NCBI RefSeq assembly: GCF_033441515.1 | Contig: NZ_JAWQJT010000001.1 | Span: 2,294,001-2,358,000, forward strand | Source of the DNA: Amycolatopsis solani | GTDB lineage: Bacteria > Actinomycetota > Actinomycetes > Mycobacteriales > Pseudonocardiaceae | DNA: 64,000 bases | Direction: 5' to 3' | Shown here: positions 8,473 through 16,811 of the stretch, one piece after another | Layout of the letters: each line of letters begins with the position of its first letter | Position numbering within the stretch: the stretch's first letter is position 1 | The notes under the pieces: generated by a model | What the model saw: only the letters and a program-made list of their open reading frames with translations | Databases searched by the model: none | Told to the model about the DNA's origin: nothing | Program-made: the position numbers and the translations under genes

Positions 8473-8797
8473 GCAGTGAATGACTCATTCATGTCGCCGG
8501 ACGACAGGGCTCCGGCAAAGTCGTCGGTCCCGGCTCGCTTCACCGGTGGCAGGCGGGGCGGGCAGTTCGAGTGAGGTCGCGAATGAGTCATTGGCGGCTT
8601 TGGAGGTCCCGAATGAGTCATTCGCGACACCGCCTTCGGCAAGCCGCCGCTGGGTGCGCGGGAGGTGGCGGCCGGGGATCGGTGGCCCGAGCGTGGTGAA
8701 GGGGTCGTTCAGGACATCGCGGCGGATCCGGCCGATCGTGCACACGCGACTTTGCCGGGACCCTGTCGCCGGACGACATGAATGAGTCATTCACTAC
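8473..8797. mobile_element. MITE-like element with 48-bp imperfect terminal inverted repeats
   Basis: 8473-8520 and the complement of 8750-8797 match at 42 of 48 positions by my hand alignment. Each begins with an odd palindrome TGAATGASTCATTCA and continues through TGTCG...GACAGGG..CCGGCAAAG. The 229-bp interior holds two more GAATGAGTCATT motifs (8581, 8611) and no convincing gene. The right end contains the stop codon of the MarR gene (TAG at 8794-8796). No flanking target duplication is obvious. The same unit recurs as a palindrome at 16759-16805, so it belongs to a dispersed family. This accounts for the gene-free stretch from 8470 to 8793. Confidence 0.6.
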
Positions 8798-9264
8798 GTC
8801 GGGCAGGCGGGGCCTTCGCACGTGCCGCGTTCGTAGGCCTCCAGCGTCGCGATCACCAGCTGCCGCTCGGCCGGGCTCAACGGCGTCAACGCGTCGCTCC
8901 ACGCCTTCGCGCCGCGGGCCAGCCAGGCGTCGACCGCCGGGCGCTTGTCCGGGGTGATGCTGACGATCGTGCGGCGGCGGTCGGCTGGGTCCTCGTCGCG
9001 GTTCAGCACGCCCTGACGGCTGAGGTCGCCGACCATCAGGCTGGCCGTCGTCGGGGCGACCTGAAGGCGGGTGGCCAGTTCGGTGACCGTCATCGGACCG
9101 TCGAAGAGCAGGTAGGAGAGTAGCGACAGGTGCCGCGGCGCGAGCGCGCAGCCGTTGAGCTCCGCGGGCACCGGCGTCCGCTTCGCGCGGCCGACCAGGC
9201 GCGGCATGAGCAGCAGGAGCTGCCGCACGCCGTCCTCGACACTCGGGCCGGGCTGCGTTGACAC
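8794..9264 (-). CDS. MarR-family transcriptional regulator
   Basis: A 156-residue winged-helix regulator. LAPRHLSLLSYLLFDGPMTVTELATRLQVAPTTASLMVGDLSRQGVLNRDEDPADRRRTIVSIT is the classic MarR DNA-binding domain with the D-x-R-D/R-RR wing. The start is GTG at 9264, with a strong GGAGGTGAG ribosome-binding site. The gene is divergent from a deazaflavin-type nitroreductase, and the intergenic region holds overlapping palindromes likely to be its operator. It is therefore probably an autoregulator that also controls the reductase gene. Cys residues near the C-terminus (GTCEGPACPT) could be redox-sensitive, but that is speculation. Confidence 0.9.
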   Translation of the reverse strand: MSTQPGPSVEDGVRQLLLLMPRLVGRAKRTPVPAELNGCALAPRHLSLLSYLLFDGPMTVTELATRLQVAPTTASLMVGDLSRQGVLNRDEDPADRRRTIVSITPDKRPAVDAWLARGAKAWSDALTPLSPAERQLVIATLEAYERGTCEGPACPT

Positions 9265-9283
9265 CGCTCACCTCCGGTCGGTA

Positions 9284-9303
9284 GCTTTGTTTGCAAAGCA
9301 AAC
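9284..9303. promoter_or_regulatory. Probable MarR operator
   Basis: Two overlapping dyads: GCTTTG-TTTG-CAAAGC (9284-9299) and GTTTGC-AAA-GCAAAC (9289-9303). They lie between the divergent MarR gene (start 9264) and nitroreductase gene (start 9365), a position and AT-rich symmetry typical of MarR boxes. Confidence 0.6.
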
Positions 9304-9364
9304 GCTTCGGTTCGTCCGAGCGTACCTCGCGGACCGAGCGTACCGGCCAGAACAGGGGATCCTC

Positions 9365-9787
9365 ATGACCGCACCAGCCGACGTGAACGACTTCAACAAG
9401 CAGGTCGTGGACGAGTTCCGAGCCAACGACGGCGTGGTCGGCGGCTACTTCGAGGGCAAGAACGTGCTGCTCCTCACGACGATCGGCGCGAAGAGCGGCG
9501 AACCCCGCCTGTCCCCGCTGGTGTACACCACTGACGGCGACCGCTACGTCGTCGCCGCGTCCATGGGCGGCGCCCCGAAGAACCCGGCCTGGTACCACAA
9601 CCTCGTCGCCAACCCGAAGGTCACGCTCGAGGTCGGCACCGAGAAGTTCGAGGCCACGGCGACGGTGATCGCGGACCGCGCCGAGCGTGACCGCCTGTAC
9701 GCGGGCATGGTCGCGCACGCCGAGGGTTTCGCGGAGTACGAGACGAAGACGGACCGGATCATCCCGATCATCGTCTTCGAGCGCTAA
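9365..9787 (+). CDS. Deazaflavin (F420)-dependent nitroreductase family protein
   Basis: A 140-residue protein of the DDN split-barrel family. KNVLLLTTIGAKSGEPRLSPLVYTTDGDRYVVAASMGGAPKNPAWYHNLVANPKVTLEVG has the conserved TxGxxSG-R-PL cofactor-binding segment, the GG-PKNPAWYHNL signature and the following strand. Members use F420H2 or related cofactors to reduce nitroimidazoles, quinones or other electrophiles and occur almost only in actinobacteria and related lineages. It is divergent from a MarR repressor, consistent with induction by a toxic or quinone-like compound. The start is ATG at 9365. Its TAA overlaps the convergent acyltransferase gene by 4 bp. Confidence 0.92.
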   Translation: MTAPADVNDFNKQVVDEFRANDGVVGGYFEGKNVLLLTTIGAKSGEPRLSPLVYTTDGDRYVVAASMGGAPKNPAWYHNLVANPKVTLEVGTEKFEATATVIADRAERDRLYAGMVAHAEGFAEYETKTDRIIPIIVFER

Positions 9788-10962
9788 GACGCCGAGGTCG
9801 CGGCGGCGGGAGCGGGCTCCGACGGCACCGGCGGCTCCACCGGCCGCCGTGCCTCTTCCCGCTCCGCTCGCCGTGCTTCCTTCCGGGCGATGATCCGCTT
9901 GCCCACGTCGATCAGTGGCTTCTCCACCCACCGGTGGATCAGGTCGGCGATCGCCAGGCCGACCAGGAAGACCACCACCGCGCTCGTCGTGTGGTTGCGG
10001 GCCAGCCCGGGCACCGCCTGGATGACCACGAAGTGCACCGGTCCCTGCAGCAGGTACAGCGAGTACGACCGCTCGCCGACGAACCGCAGCGGGGCCGTGC
10101 CCATCAGCCAGCGGGTCGGGCCCGGGCTGACCAGGACGATCAGCAGCAGCATCGCCGCGAACGCGTACGCCACCAGCAGCCAGAGGTTCTGGCCGGTGCG
10201 GTTCCACAGCGTGTCGAGGTTCGTGTGGAACACCACGAACCCCACGACGATCGGGATCGCCGCCAGCGGGTGGGTCAGCGGCTTCAGCAGCGCGTAACCC
10301 CGCCGGTAGTGCAGCAGGATCGCCAGCAGGCAGCCGGCCGCCAGGATGAAGTAGTGCACCGTCGAGCGGTAGATCGGCACGTTCGCGCCGTGCAGCAGCC
10401 AGCCGCCCGTGGTCAGCGGGACCAGGGCCAGCAGGACGACCATCGCCGCGCCGACCAGCAGGAACTTGCGCTTCGCCGCGCCGATCCCGATGAAGACCAG
10501 CAGGAACGGCCAGACCAGGTAGAACTTCTCCTCGATCCCCAGCGTCCACGAGCCGCTGAAGAAGTTGTCCGTGCCGTTGGTGAACGACGGCAGGAACTCG
10601 TTGAGGAACGTCAGGTAGAACTTCAGCGCGTTCGGGAAGTCGCGCGCGTGGAATTCGCCGCGCAGCGCCACGAACGCGACGATCCCGCCCAGGATCACCA
10701 GGTACGGCGGCAGGATCCGGAAGACGCGGCGGATGTAGAAGTTCGACAGCGAGATCCGGCCGGTCCGGTCCTGCTCACGCAGCAGCAGCGTCGTGATCAG
10801 GAAGCCGGACAGCACGAAGAACAGGTAGACGCCGACCCAGCCCGACAGCCACGTCCAGTTCTGGCCGCCGAAGTGGAAGAAGATCACCATCGTCGCGGCG
10901 ATCGCGCGGAGGCCGTCGAGGCCGGGGAACCGCCGCATGCCGAGGTAGTCCTCGTGGCTCAT
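9784..10962 (-). CDS. Membrane acyltransferase family 3 (OafA/YrhL-like)
   Basis: A 392-residue integral membrane protein. RRFPGLDGLRAIAATMVIFFHFG contains the family signature GLDGLRA and the catalytic-region His in FFHF. GVYLFFVLSGFLIT, NFYIRRVFRILPPY and SWTLGIEEKFYLVWPF are the other hallmark segments. About ten membrane helices are visible and the C-terminal tail is charged and Ala/Pro-rich. Such enzymes transfer acetyl or other acyl groups to surface glycans, peptidoglycan or antibiotics. The ATG at 10962 is preferred to the TTG at 10971. There are no glycan genes directly beside it, so the acceptor is unknown. Confidence 0.9.
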   Translation of the reverse strand: MSHEDYLGMRRFPGLDGLRAIAATMVIFFHFGGQNWTWLSGWVGVYLFFVLSGFLITTLLLREQDRTGRISLSNFYIRRVFRILPPYLVILGGIVAFVALRGEFHARDFPNALKFYLTFLNEFLPSFTNGTDNFFSGSWTLGIEEKFYLVWPFLLVFIGIGAAKRKFLLVGAAMVVLLALVPLTTGGWLLHGANVPIYRSTVHYFILAAGCLLAILLHYRRGYALLKPLTHPLAAIPIVVGFVVFHTNLDTLWNRTGQNLWLLVAYAFAAMLLLIVLVSPGPTRWLMGTAPLRFVGERSYSLYLLQGPVHFVVIQAVPGLARNHTTSAVVVFLVGLAIADLIHRWVEKPLIDVGKRIIARKEARRAEREEARRPVEPPVPSEPAPAAATSAS

Positions 10963-11020
10963 CGTGCGCAACTCGGTTCCCCCATCGGTGTGATCGTCGG
11001 GGCGAGTATAGGACGTCCGC

Positions 11021-12325
11021 TTACCGCCCCTTTGCCTCCGGTCCGGCCGCCCGGAAGGTGCTCCGAACGTCGTAACGGCGCTTCAGCTCCCCGAGTCGGC
11101 GCAGGTCCGCCGCCGGGTGGACGCCCTCGACTGTCGCGTGCTCGCCGTAGACGAAGGGCAGCAGCCGGCCGGTCGTCCACGGCGCCAGCGCGTCGAACAG
11201 CTTCGCGTGCGCGGTCCGGACGGCCGCGGTCCCGCCGTCGCCGACCAGCGACAGCGTCCGGACGACGAACTCGGCCGAGCTGTCCCAGCCGACGCCCGCG
11301 ATCGACGGCGGCCGGGAGAGCGCGCCGCCCAGCCGGTCGATGATCAGCACCGGCGGCGTCGCCGCGCCGGGGCCCGCGTGCTCGACGACCGCGTCGAGCA
11401 TGGCGTCGTTCAGCTGCGAGACGGTCGCGTTGGTGCCGTGGTAGCCGTGCGGCTCCCGCGGCTCGGCGGCGATCGACCCGGACTCGGTGAACGGCATGAC
11501 CTTCAGCGTGTCCATCAGGACCGGCGCCGCGGCCCGCAGTGGGGCGACCAGTTCGTCGCCGTCCTCGCCGAGGTAGGCGACGCGGACCTGCGCGATGTGC
11601 CGCCCGCGCAGGTGCGGCGGCAGAACCGGGAGGTCGGGGTACTCGACCATGGCCAGCGACGTCGTCAGCGCGTCCGGCGCGGCCGCCGACCAGGTGCGCC
11701 AGGCCCGCAGCACCGCCGGCACGTCCTCGGGGCCGAAGTAGAGGCCGCCGCCGTAGAGGTGGGAGACCGGGAAGAGGTCGAACTCCACCGCCGTGACGAC
11801 GCCGAAGCTGTCACGGCCGCCGCGCAGTGCCCAGAACAAGTCCGAGCCCGGCTCGACGCGCTGGAGCTCGCCGTCTGCGGTGACGACGTCGAGGGCGCGG
11901 ACGTGGTCGGCGGCGCGGCCGTACTGACGGGCCATCAGCCCGAAGCCGCCGGCGAGCGTGTAGCCGACGACGCCGACGTCCGGCGACGAGCCGCTGAGCG
12001 GCGCCAGGCCGTGCGCCCCGGCGGCCTCGATGACGGCGCCCCAGCGCGCGCCCGCTTCCACCCGGGCGGTCCGGGCCGGAGCGTCGATCTCCACGCCGGT
12101 CATCCGGCGCGTGCTGATCAGGACGCCGTCGGTCCCGGCGGTGAGGCCGTGCCCGGTGGCCTGGACGGCGACCGGCAGCCCGTGCTCGGCGGCGTACCGC
12201 ACCGCGGCGGCGACGTCCTCGGCGCTTTCGGCGGCCACGACGACCGCGGGCGAGCTGGGCACCGCCGTCTGGAACCCGGCGACTTCTTCGGCGTAACCGT
12301 CCTGACCTGGGCGGAGGGTGTTCAT
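11021..12325 (-). CDS. FAD-linked oxidoreductase of the berberine-bridge-enzyme type
   Basis: A 434-residue protein with an FAD_binding_4 (PCMH) domain in the first half: VAVQATGHGLTAGTDGVLISTRRM, then SGSSPDVGVVGYTLAGGFGLMARQYG. The C-terminal half is a substrate/berberine-bridge-type cap. The His in ATGHG is where bicovalent members attach FAD. The second attachment Cys, expected in a GxC motif, is not visible at the equivalent site (LSGSSPDVG). FAD is thus at most singly attached. Enzymes of this group oxidise sugars, alkaloids or polyketide intermediates. It is divergent from a LysR-type regulator, its likely controller. Confidence 0.88.
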   Translation of the reverse strand: MNTLRPGQDGYAEEVAGFQTAVPSSPAVVVAAESAEDVAAAVRYAAEHGLPVAVQATGHGLTAGTDGVLISTRRMTGVEIDAPARTARVEAGARWGAVIEAAGAHGLAPLSGSSPDVGVVGYTLAGGFGLMARQYGRAADHVRALDVVTADGELQRVEPGSDLFWALRGGRDSFGVVTAVEFDLFPVSHLYGGGLYFGPEDVPAVLRAWRTWSAAAPDALTTSLAMVEYPDLPVLPPHLRGRHIAQVRVAYLGEDGDELVAPLRAAAPVLMDTLKVMPFTESGSIAAEPREPHGYHGTNATVSQLNDAMLDAVVEHAGPGAATPPVLIIDRLGGALSRPPSIAGVGWDSSAEFVVRTLSLVGDGGTAAVRTAHAKLFDALAPWTTGRLLPFVYGEHATVEGVHPAADLRRLGELKRRYDVRSTFRAAGPEAKGR

Positions 12326-12391
12326 TTCGGCTCCTTTCGTTCGCTGCTCCCAGCCTGGGCCGAAGCCGATCAGAAGTCCAAGATCTGGTTT

Positions 12392-12406
12392 TTCTACGAG
12401 CTAGAA
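12392..12406. promoter_or_regulatory. Candidate LysR-type box
   Basis: TTCTA-CGAGC-TAGAA is a perfect dyad that includes a T-N11-A core, 10 bp before the LysR start and 67 bp before the divergent flavin-oxidase start. The position fits an autoregulatory LysR site. Confidence 0.5.
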
Positions 12407-12415
12407 TCAATGCTT

Positions 12416-13297
12416 ATGGAACTGCACCAGCTCGCCTACTTCGTCGCGGTCGCGGAGGAGGGCAACTTCACGCGCGCGGCCGAACGGCTGCACGTCGCCC
12501 AGCCCGGGGTGAGCGCGCAGGTCCGGCGGCTGGAGCGGGAGCTGGGGCAGGAGCTGCTGGACCGTTCCGGCCGGACGGTCCGGCTCACCGACGTCGGCGC
12601 CGCGGCCCTCCCACACGCCCGGGCCGCGCTCGCGGCGGTGCGCGGCGTGCGCGAAGCCGTCGACGAGCTGGCCGGGCTGGTCCGCGGCCAGGTCGCCATC
12701 GGCGCCGTGACGTCGGCGGGCCCGGTCCGGCTGCCGGACCTGCTGGCCGGCTTCCACGAGCGGTACCCGGCCGTCGAGATCACGCTGTCGGAAGCCAACA
12801 CCGGCGAGATGCTGGCCGGCCTGCGCGAAGGCCGCCTGGACCTGGCGGTCGTCGGTCTCTCGACCGAGCCGCCGCCGGGCATCGCGACGCAGGTGCTGCT
12901 CGACGAGCCGTTCCTGGCGGTCACGGCGAAGGACGGCCCGCTCGACCGCGCCGAGGTGGCCATCCGGGACCTCGACGGCCTGCCGCTGATGGCGCTGCCG
13001 AAGGGGACGGGCCTGCGCACCGCGCTCGACACCGCCTTCGCGCGCGAAGGGCTGACCCCGCGGATCGCGTTCGAGGCGGCCGACCCGAACGTCCTGGTAC
13101 AGCTCGCGGTCCGCGGCCTCGGGGTGGCGATCGTGCCGGAGTCGCTGGGCCGCTACCACCAGGCGGAGCTGCGGGTCGTCGAGATCGCGGGGCCGGGCCT
13201 GCGTGGCGTGCTCGCGCTCGCGTGGCGGACGGAGGGCCCGCTCAGCCCGGCGGCGCGCGCCCTGATCGCGTTCGCCCGGGCGAACTACCGTTCTTGA
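12416..13297 (+). CDS. LysR-family transcriptional regulator
   Basis: A 293-residue regulator. Residues 1-60 are the LysR helix-turn-helix (ELHQLAYFVAVAEEGNFTRAAERLHVAQPGVSAQVRRLERELGQELLDR). The rest is the periplasmic-binding-like effector domain, in which GVAIVPESL is the usual late motif. ATG at 12410 and 12416 are both in frame; 12416 gives the canonical MEL(H/R)QL start. It is divergent from the FAD-linked oxidoreductase and has a palindromic T-N11-A box between the genes. It most likely activates that gene in response to the enzyme's substrate, which is unknown. Confidence 0.92.
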   Translation: MELHQLAYFVAVAEEGNFTRAAERLHVAQPGVSAQVRRLERELGQELLDRSGRTVRLTDVGAAALPHARAALAAVRGVREAVDELAGLVRGQVAIGAVTSAGPVRLPDLLAGFHERYPAVEITLSEANTGEMLAGLREGRLDLAVVGLSTEPPPGIATQVLLDEPFLAVTAKDGPLDRAEVAIRDLDGLPLMALPKGTGLRTALDTAFAREGLTPRIAFEAADPNVLVQLAVRGLGVAIVPESLGRYHQAELRVVEIAGPGLRGVLALAWRTEGPLSPAARALIAFARANYRS

Positions 13298-13329
13298 CAC
13301 CTCGTCAACAGTGTCGTTCCCTGGAGGGC

Positions 13330-14127
13330 GTGACCGAAACCGCGCTTCAGGACGCCGTCATCGGCGCCGGGCTGCTGGCCGGCAGCGCGAACGTGATCAT
13401 GCAGCTCGCCCGCGCGCCCGTCGGGTACGGCGTGCTGGAGAGCCGGGTCGACAGCGGCAACCTCTTCCGCCACCCGGCGAAGCGGACGCGGACCACGCTC
13501 ACCTACCTCGCCGTCGCCACCATGGGCACCGACGCCGAACGCGCCGCCTACCGCCGCGGCGTCGACGCGGCGCACGCGCAGGTCCACTCGACCGACGAGA
13601 GCCCGGTCGCCTACAACGCGTTCGACACCGATCTCCAGCTGTGGGTCGCGGCCTGCCTGTACAAGGGCTTCGAAGACGTCTACCTGGCGTTCGTCGGCGG
13701 CGACCCGGCGCACTTCTACCGCGAAGCCGCTTCGCTCGGCACGACGCTGCAGGTGCGTGAAGAGATGTGGCCCGCCGACCGTGACGCCTTCGAGGCGTAC
13801 TGGGCGGCCGGGCTCGAGCAGGTCGGCATCGACGACACCGTCCGCCGCTACCTCACCGCCGTCGTCGACCTGCGGTTCGTGCACCCGGTGCTGGCCGCGC
13901 CCGGCCGCCGGTTCCACCGGTTCGTCACCACCGGGTTCCTCCCGCAGCGCTTCCGCGACGAGATGCGGCTGCCGTGGACCGCCGCCGACCAGCGCCGGTT
14001 CGACGCGCTGCTCGGCGCGCTCGGCCGGGTCGTGCGCGTGCTGCCCACGCCGCTGCGGCGGTTCCCGTTCAACCTCTGCCTGTGGGACCTGCGCCGCCGG
14101 CTGCGCACCGGGCGTCCGCCGGTCTGA
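13330..14127 (+). CDS. DUF2236 / MpaB-like oxygenase-fold protein
   Basis: A 265-residue alpha-helical protein. LLAGSANVIMQLARAPVGYGVLESRV near the N-terminus, the VHSTDE...YNAFDTDLQLWVAACLYKGFEDVY segment and the later RFVHPVLAAPGRRFHRFVTTGFLP are features of the DUF2236 family. It includes latex-clearing-protein relatives and MpaB-type haem oxygenases. Histidines in AHAQVHSTDE and WV/F contexts could serve as haem ligands, but the catalytic set is not certain. The start is GTG at 13330 behind a CTGGAGGG ribosome-binding site; upstream in-frame codons belong to the preceding LysR region. No partner gene is evident. Confidence 0.82.
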   Translation: MTETALQDAVIGAGLLAGSANVIMQLARAPVGYGVLESRVDSGNLFRHPAKRTRTTLTYLAVATMGTDAERAAYRRGVDAAHAQVHSTDESPVAYNAFDTDLQLWVAACLYKGFEDVYLAFVGGDPAHFYREAASLGTTLQVREEMWPADRDAFEAYWAAGLEQVGIDDTVRRYLTAVVDLRFVHPVLAAPGRRFHRFVTTGFLPQRFRDEMRLPWTAADQRRFDALLGALGRVVRVLPTPLRRFPFNLCLWDLRRRLRTGRPPV

Positions 14128-14176
14128 GCCGCCCCGGCTACAGTGTCGGGTCGGCAAAGCCACCCGAGGGGAATCC

Positions 14177-15754
14177 ATGACGGCGATCGAGGCTGACGTC
14201 CAGGCCGAAGAGACCGCGCCCGCCCGGCCCGCCCGCCGCGCGCCGCTGATCGTGGTCTCGCTGGTCCTGCTCGCGGTGTTCCTCGCCGGCGCCTGGGCGG
14301 CCTGGTTCTTCACGATCGACGACGCGTTCATCAGCTTCCGCTACTCGGCGAACCTCGCCGACGGGCACGGGCCGGTGTGGAACGTCGACGGCCCGCGCGT
14401 CGAAGGCTTCACGAACTTCGCCTGGGTGGTCTGGTCGGGGCTGGGCGCGTGGCTGGGGCTGGCGCTGCCGCTGTTCACCAAGCTGACGTCGCTGGTCCTC
14501 GGCCTGGGGACGCTCTACCTGCTGATCCGCGAAGGCCACCGCCGCGCGGGGCTCACCGGCGTCCTGGTCGGTGCGGGCGCGTACGTCGTGTTCCTGCCGA
14601 CCTACTTCCACCTCACCGCCGGCCTCGAGACGGCCGCGTTCGCCGCCGTGCTGCTGCGGATCGTCGTGCTCGGCCTGCGCGTGCTCGCGAACGAGCGGGT
14701 CCGGACGTGGGAACCGCCGGTGCTGCTGCTCCTGCTCGGCATGCTGCGGCCCGAAGGCGTGCTGGCCGCGCTGCCGGTCGTCGCGCTGTGGTTCTGGCGC
14801 GAGCGGGGCCGCGCGTCGGCGCGCTGGTGGACGCTCGCCGCGGCCGTCGTCGGCGCGGGTTACTTCGTCTGGCGCTGGCAGTTCTACGGCCAGCTGCTGC
14901 CCAACACCTTCTACGTCAAGTTCGGCCACCTCGACTCCGGCTGGCTGTGGACCAAGCACACGGCGTTCCTGCTGCTCCCGCTGCTGCTGCTCACGCTGTC
15001 GCTGGTGCTCCGCAAGGCGACGCGCGCGACGGGCGTGCTCCTGGTGGTCACGGTCGCGGTCACCTACGTGACGTACGCGGTGTCCGGGCCGACCATGGAC
15101 TACCTCGACCGCTTCGCCGACCACGCGATCCCCGTCCTCTGCCTGGGCGCCGGGATCGCGGCCGGGACGCTCAAGCCGCGGCTCGTGGGTGCCCTGCTCG
15201 GGCTGGTGGCGGTCGGCTGGTCGGCCGTCGGCGGCGCGACCGCGCCCGACCTCGGCGTGATCGCGAACTACGGCCCGGACCTGCAGCGCGCGCACATCGC
15301 GATCGGCAAGGGGCTGGCCGAGGCCGACGTCCCGCCGGCCGCCCGCAGCCTCGCCGTCACCGACGCGGGCGCGATCCCGTACTACAGCGGCTGGAACTCG
15401 ATCGACTACATCGGGCTCAACGACGCGGCGATCGCCCGCGGCGCCGACCCGACCGAGGTCGTCATGAAGGCGCGGCCGACGGTGATCGTGGTGACCGCGA
15501 ACGGCCCGGAGCCGTCGGGCACGCGCTACGGCTTCGACTTCGCGAAGGCGACCGCGGGCTACGAGAAGGTGTCCACGGTCGAGATGCGCGCCGGGTACTG
15601 GCAGAACGTCTACGCGCTGCCGCAGTACGCGGCCACGATCGGCCGGCACGTCCAGGAACGCGCCGACGCGGCTCGCAAGGCCAACGACTACGACCGCGCG
15701 GAAGACACCGTCGACCGCTGGCTCGACCGGCTCCGCTCGCAGCTGCCGTTCTGA
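14177..15754 (+). CDS. GT-C membrane glycosyltransferase, AftB/arabinofuranosyltransferase-like
   Basis: A 525-residue protein with ten or more hydrophobic helices. FTIDDAFISFRYSANLADGHGPVWN and the EGFTN segment form the first extracytoplasmic loop. The DD pair and the FRYxxNLxxGxGxVWN pattern match GT-C transferases of the AftB (GT89) type, which use decaprenyl-phosphoarabinose to cap cell-wall arabinan. The C-terminal 150 residues are soluble (PYYSGWNSIDYIGLND, and a charged final helix). A cell-wall glycan role is inferred; no other arabinan genes are nearby. The start is ATG at 14177, with GAGGGGAA upstream. Confidence 0.75.
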   Translation: MTAIEADVQAEETAPARPARRAPLIVVSLVLLAVFLAGAWAAWFFTIDDAFISFRYSANLADGHGPVWNVDGPRVEGFTNFAWVVWSGLGAWLGLALPLFTKLTSLVLGLGTLYLLIREGHRRAGLTGVLVGAGAYVVFLPTYFHLTAGLETAAFAAVLLRIVVLGLRVLANERVRTWEPPVLLLLLGMLRPEGVLAALPVVALWFWRERGRASARWWTLAAAVVGAGYFVWRWQFYGQLLPNTFYVKFGHLDSGWLWTKHTAFLLLPLLLLTLSLVLRKATRATGVLLVVTVAVTYVTYAVSGPTMDYLDRFADHAIPVLCLGAGIAAGTLKPRLVGALLGLVAVGWSAVGGATAPDLGVIANYGPDLQRAHIAIGKGLAEADVPPAARSLAVTDAGAIPYYSGWNSIDYIGLNDAAIARGADPTEVVMKARPTVIVVTANGPEPSGTRYGFDFAKATAGYEKVSTVEMRAGYWQNVYALPQYAATIGRHVQERADAARKANDYDRAEDTVDRWLDRLRSQLPF

Positions 15755-15791
15755 GGTTGACCGCCTCGCGCGCGGACGCGAAGGTGGGCCG

Positions 15792-16748
15792 ATGAGCGGC
15801 GACGAAGTACGGCACGGCGTCAAGCTGAGCAGTCTCGATCAGGAGGTCTTCCCGGACGCCGGGGTGACCAAGCGGGAGCTGCTCGACTACCTCGAAGCCG
15901 TGTCCGAGCGGATGCTGCCCGAGCTGCGCGACCGGCTGCTCACCGTGCTGCGGGTGCTGCGCGGGCAGGGGCCGTTCATGCAGAAGAACCTGCCGAAGTA
16001 CACCCCGGACTGGGTCGAGCGGGTGTCGGTGTGGGCCGAGACGTCCAAGCGGGACGTCTCCTACGCGCTGTGCAACGACCTCCGGACGCTGATCTGGTTC
16101 GGCAACCAGCGGGCGATCGAGTACCACACGTCGCTCTACCGCGGCGGTCCCGAGCACGGCCCGACGCACCTGATCCTCGACCTCGACCCGCCCGAGGACG
16201 GCCCGTTCTCGCTGGCCACCGGGGCCGCGAAGCTGGTGCGGGAGGCGTTGCGCAACGACGGTCTCGACGGCGCGGTGAAGACCAGCGGCTCGAAGGGGGT
16301 GCACGTCTTCGTACCGCTCGCTCCCGGCCAGTCGACCGAGGACATTGCGGCGGCCACGCGGGCGGTCGCGGCCCGGGCCGAGCGGATCGACCCGGCGCTC
16401 GGCACCACGGAGTTCGTGCGGGAACGCCGTGCGGGCAAGGTGTTCCTGGATTCGACGCGGGCGGGCGGGGCCACGGTCATCTCGGTCTACAGCCCCCGCC
16501 ACCGCCCCGGCGTGCCGGTGTCGTTCCCGGTCGCGTGGGCCGACCTCGACAGCGTCAAGCCCGCGGACTTCACGGTGCACACGGCACCGGGGCTGCTGGC
16601 GGACGGCGACCCGTGGACGGCGGAGATGCCGGAGCCGTTCGTGCTGCCGGAGGACCTGGTGGCGGAGGGGCACACGATCCCGATCGCCCGGGTGGTGGCG
16701 ATGCACGAAGGCAAGCGCCGCGCCCGGGCGGCCCGCGAATCGAGCTGA
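15792..16748 (+). CDS. Stand-alone LigD-type DNA polymerase/primase domain
   Basis: A 318-residue protein of the archaeo-eukaryotic primase superfamily that forms the polymerase domain of bacterial LigD. GVTKRELLDYLEAV is the N-terminal signature. HLILDLDPPED holds the metal-binding aspartates. KTSGSKGVHVFVPL is the nucleotide-binding loop, and VRERRAGKVFLDSTRAGG contains the remaining catalytic region. In LigD this domain fills gaps and adds (ribo)nucleotides during non-homologous end joining with Ku. Here it has no ligase or phosphoesterase domain, and no ku gene is present in the window. Separate-gene LigD polymerases are common in actinobacteria. Confidence 0.93.
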   Translation: MSGDEVRHGVKLSSLDQEVFPDAGVTKRELLDYLEAVSERMLPELRDRLLTVLRVLRGQGPFMQKNLPKYTPDWVERVSVWAETSKRDVSYALCNDLRTLIWFGNQRAIEYHTSLYRGGPEHGPTHLILDLDPPEDGPFSLATGAAKLVREALRNDGLDGAVKTSGSKGVHVFVPLAPGQSTEDIAAATRAVAARAERIDPALGTTEFVRERRAGKVFLDSTRAGGATVISVYSPRHRPGVPVSFPVAWADLDSVKPADFTVHTAPGLLADGDPWTAEMPEPFVLPEDLVAEGHTIPIARVVAMHEGKRRARAARESS

Positions 16749-16758
16749 GCCGGACGTA

Positions 16759-16805
16759 GTGAATGACTCATTCCTGTCGCCTGGCGACAGGAATGAGTCA
16801 TTCAC
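16759..16805. repeat. Perfect 47-bp palindrome of the GAATGAsTCATT family
   Basis: Two 23-bp arms, perfectly complementary, around a single T. Each arm reads GTGAATGACTCATTC then CTGTCGCC, nearly the terminal repeat of the element at 8473-8797. It fills the gap between the convergent LigD-polymerase and CDP-alcohol phosphotransferase genes and should fold as a strong two-way terminator. Confidence 0.9.
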
Positions 16806-16811
16806 GTCATC

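Noticed and set aside
8480..8790. Two 101-codon ORFs, one on each strand, between the PLDc_N and MarR genes
   Set aside because: They are translations of the inverted-repeat element itself, recurring as NDSF or MTHS-like words in both directions, with no ribosome-binding sites.
15792..16748. Complete NHEJ locus
   Set aside because: Only the polymerase-type protein is present. No ligase domain, phosphoesterase domain or ku gene is in the window.
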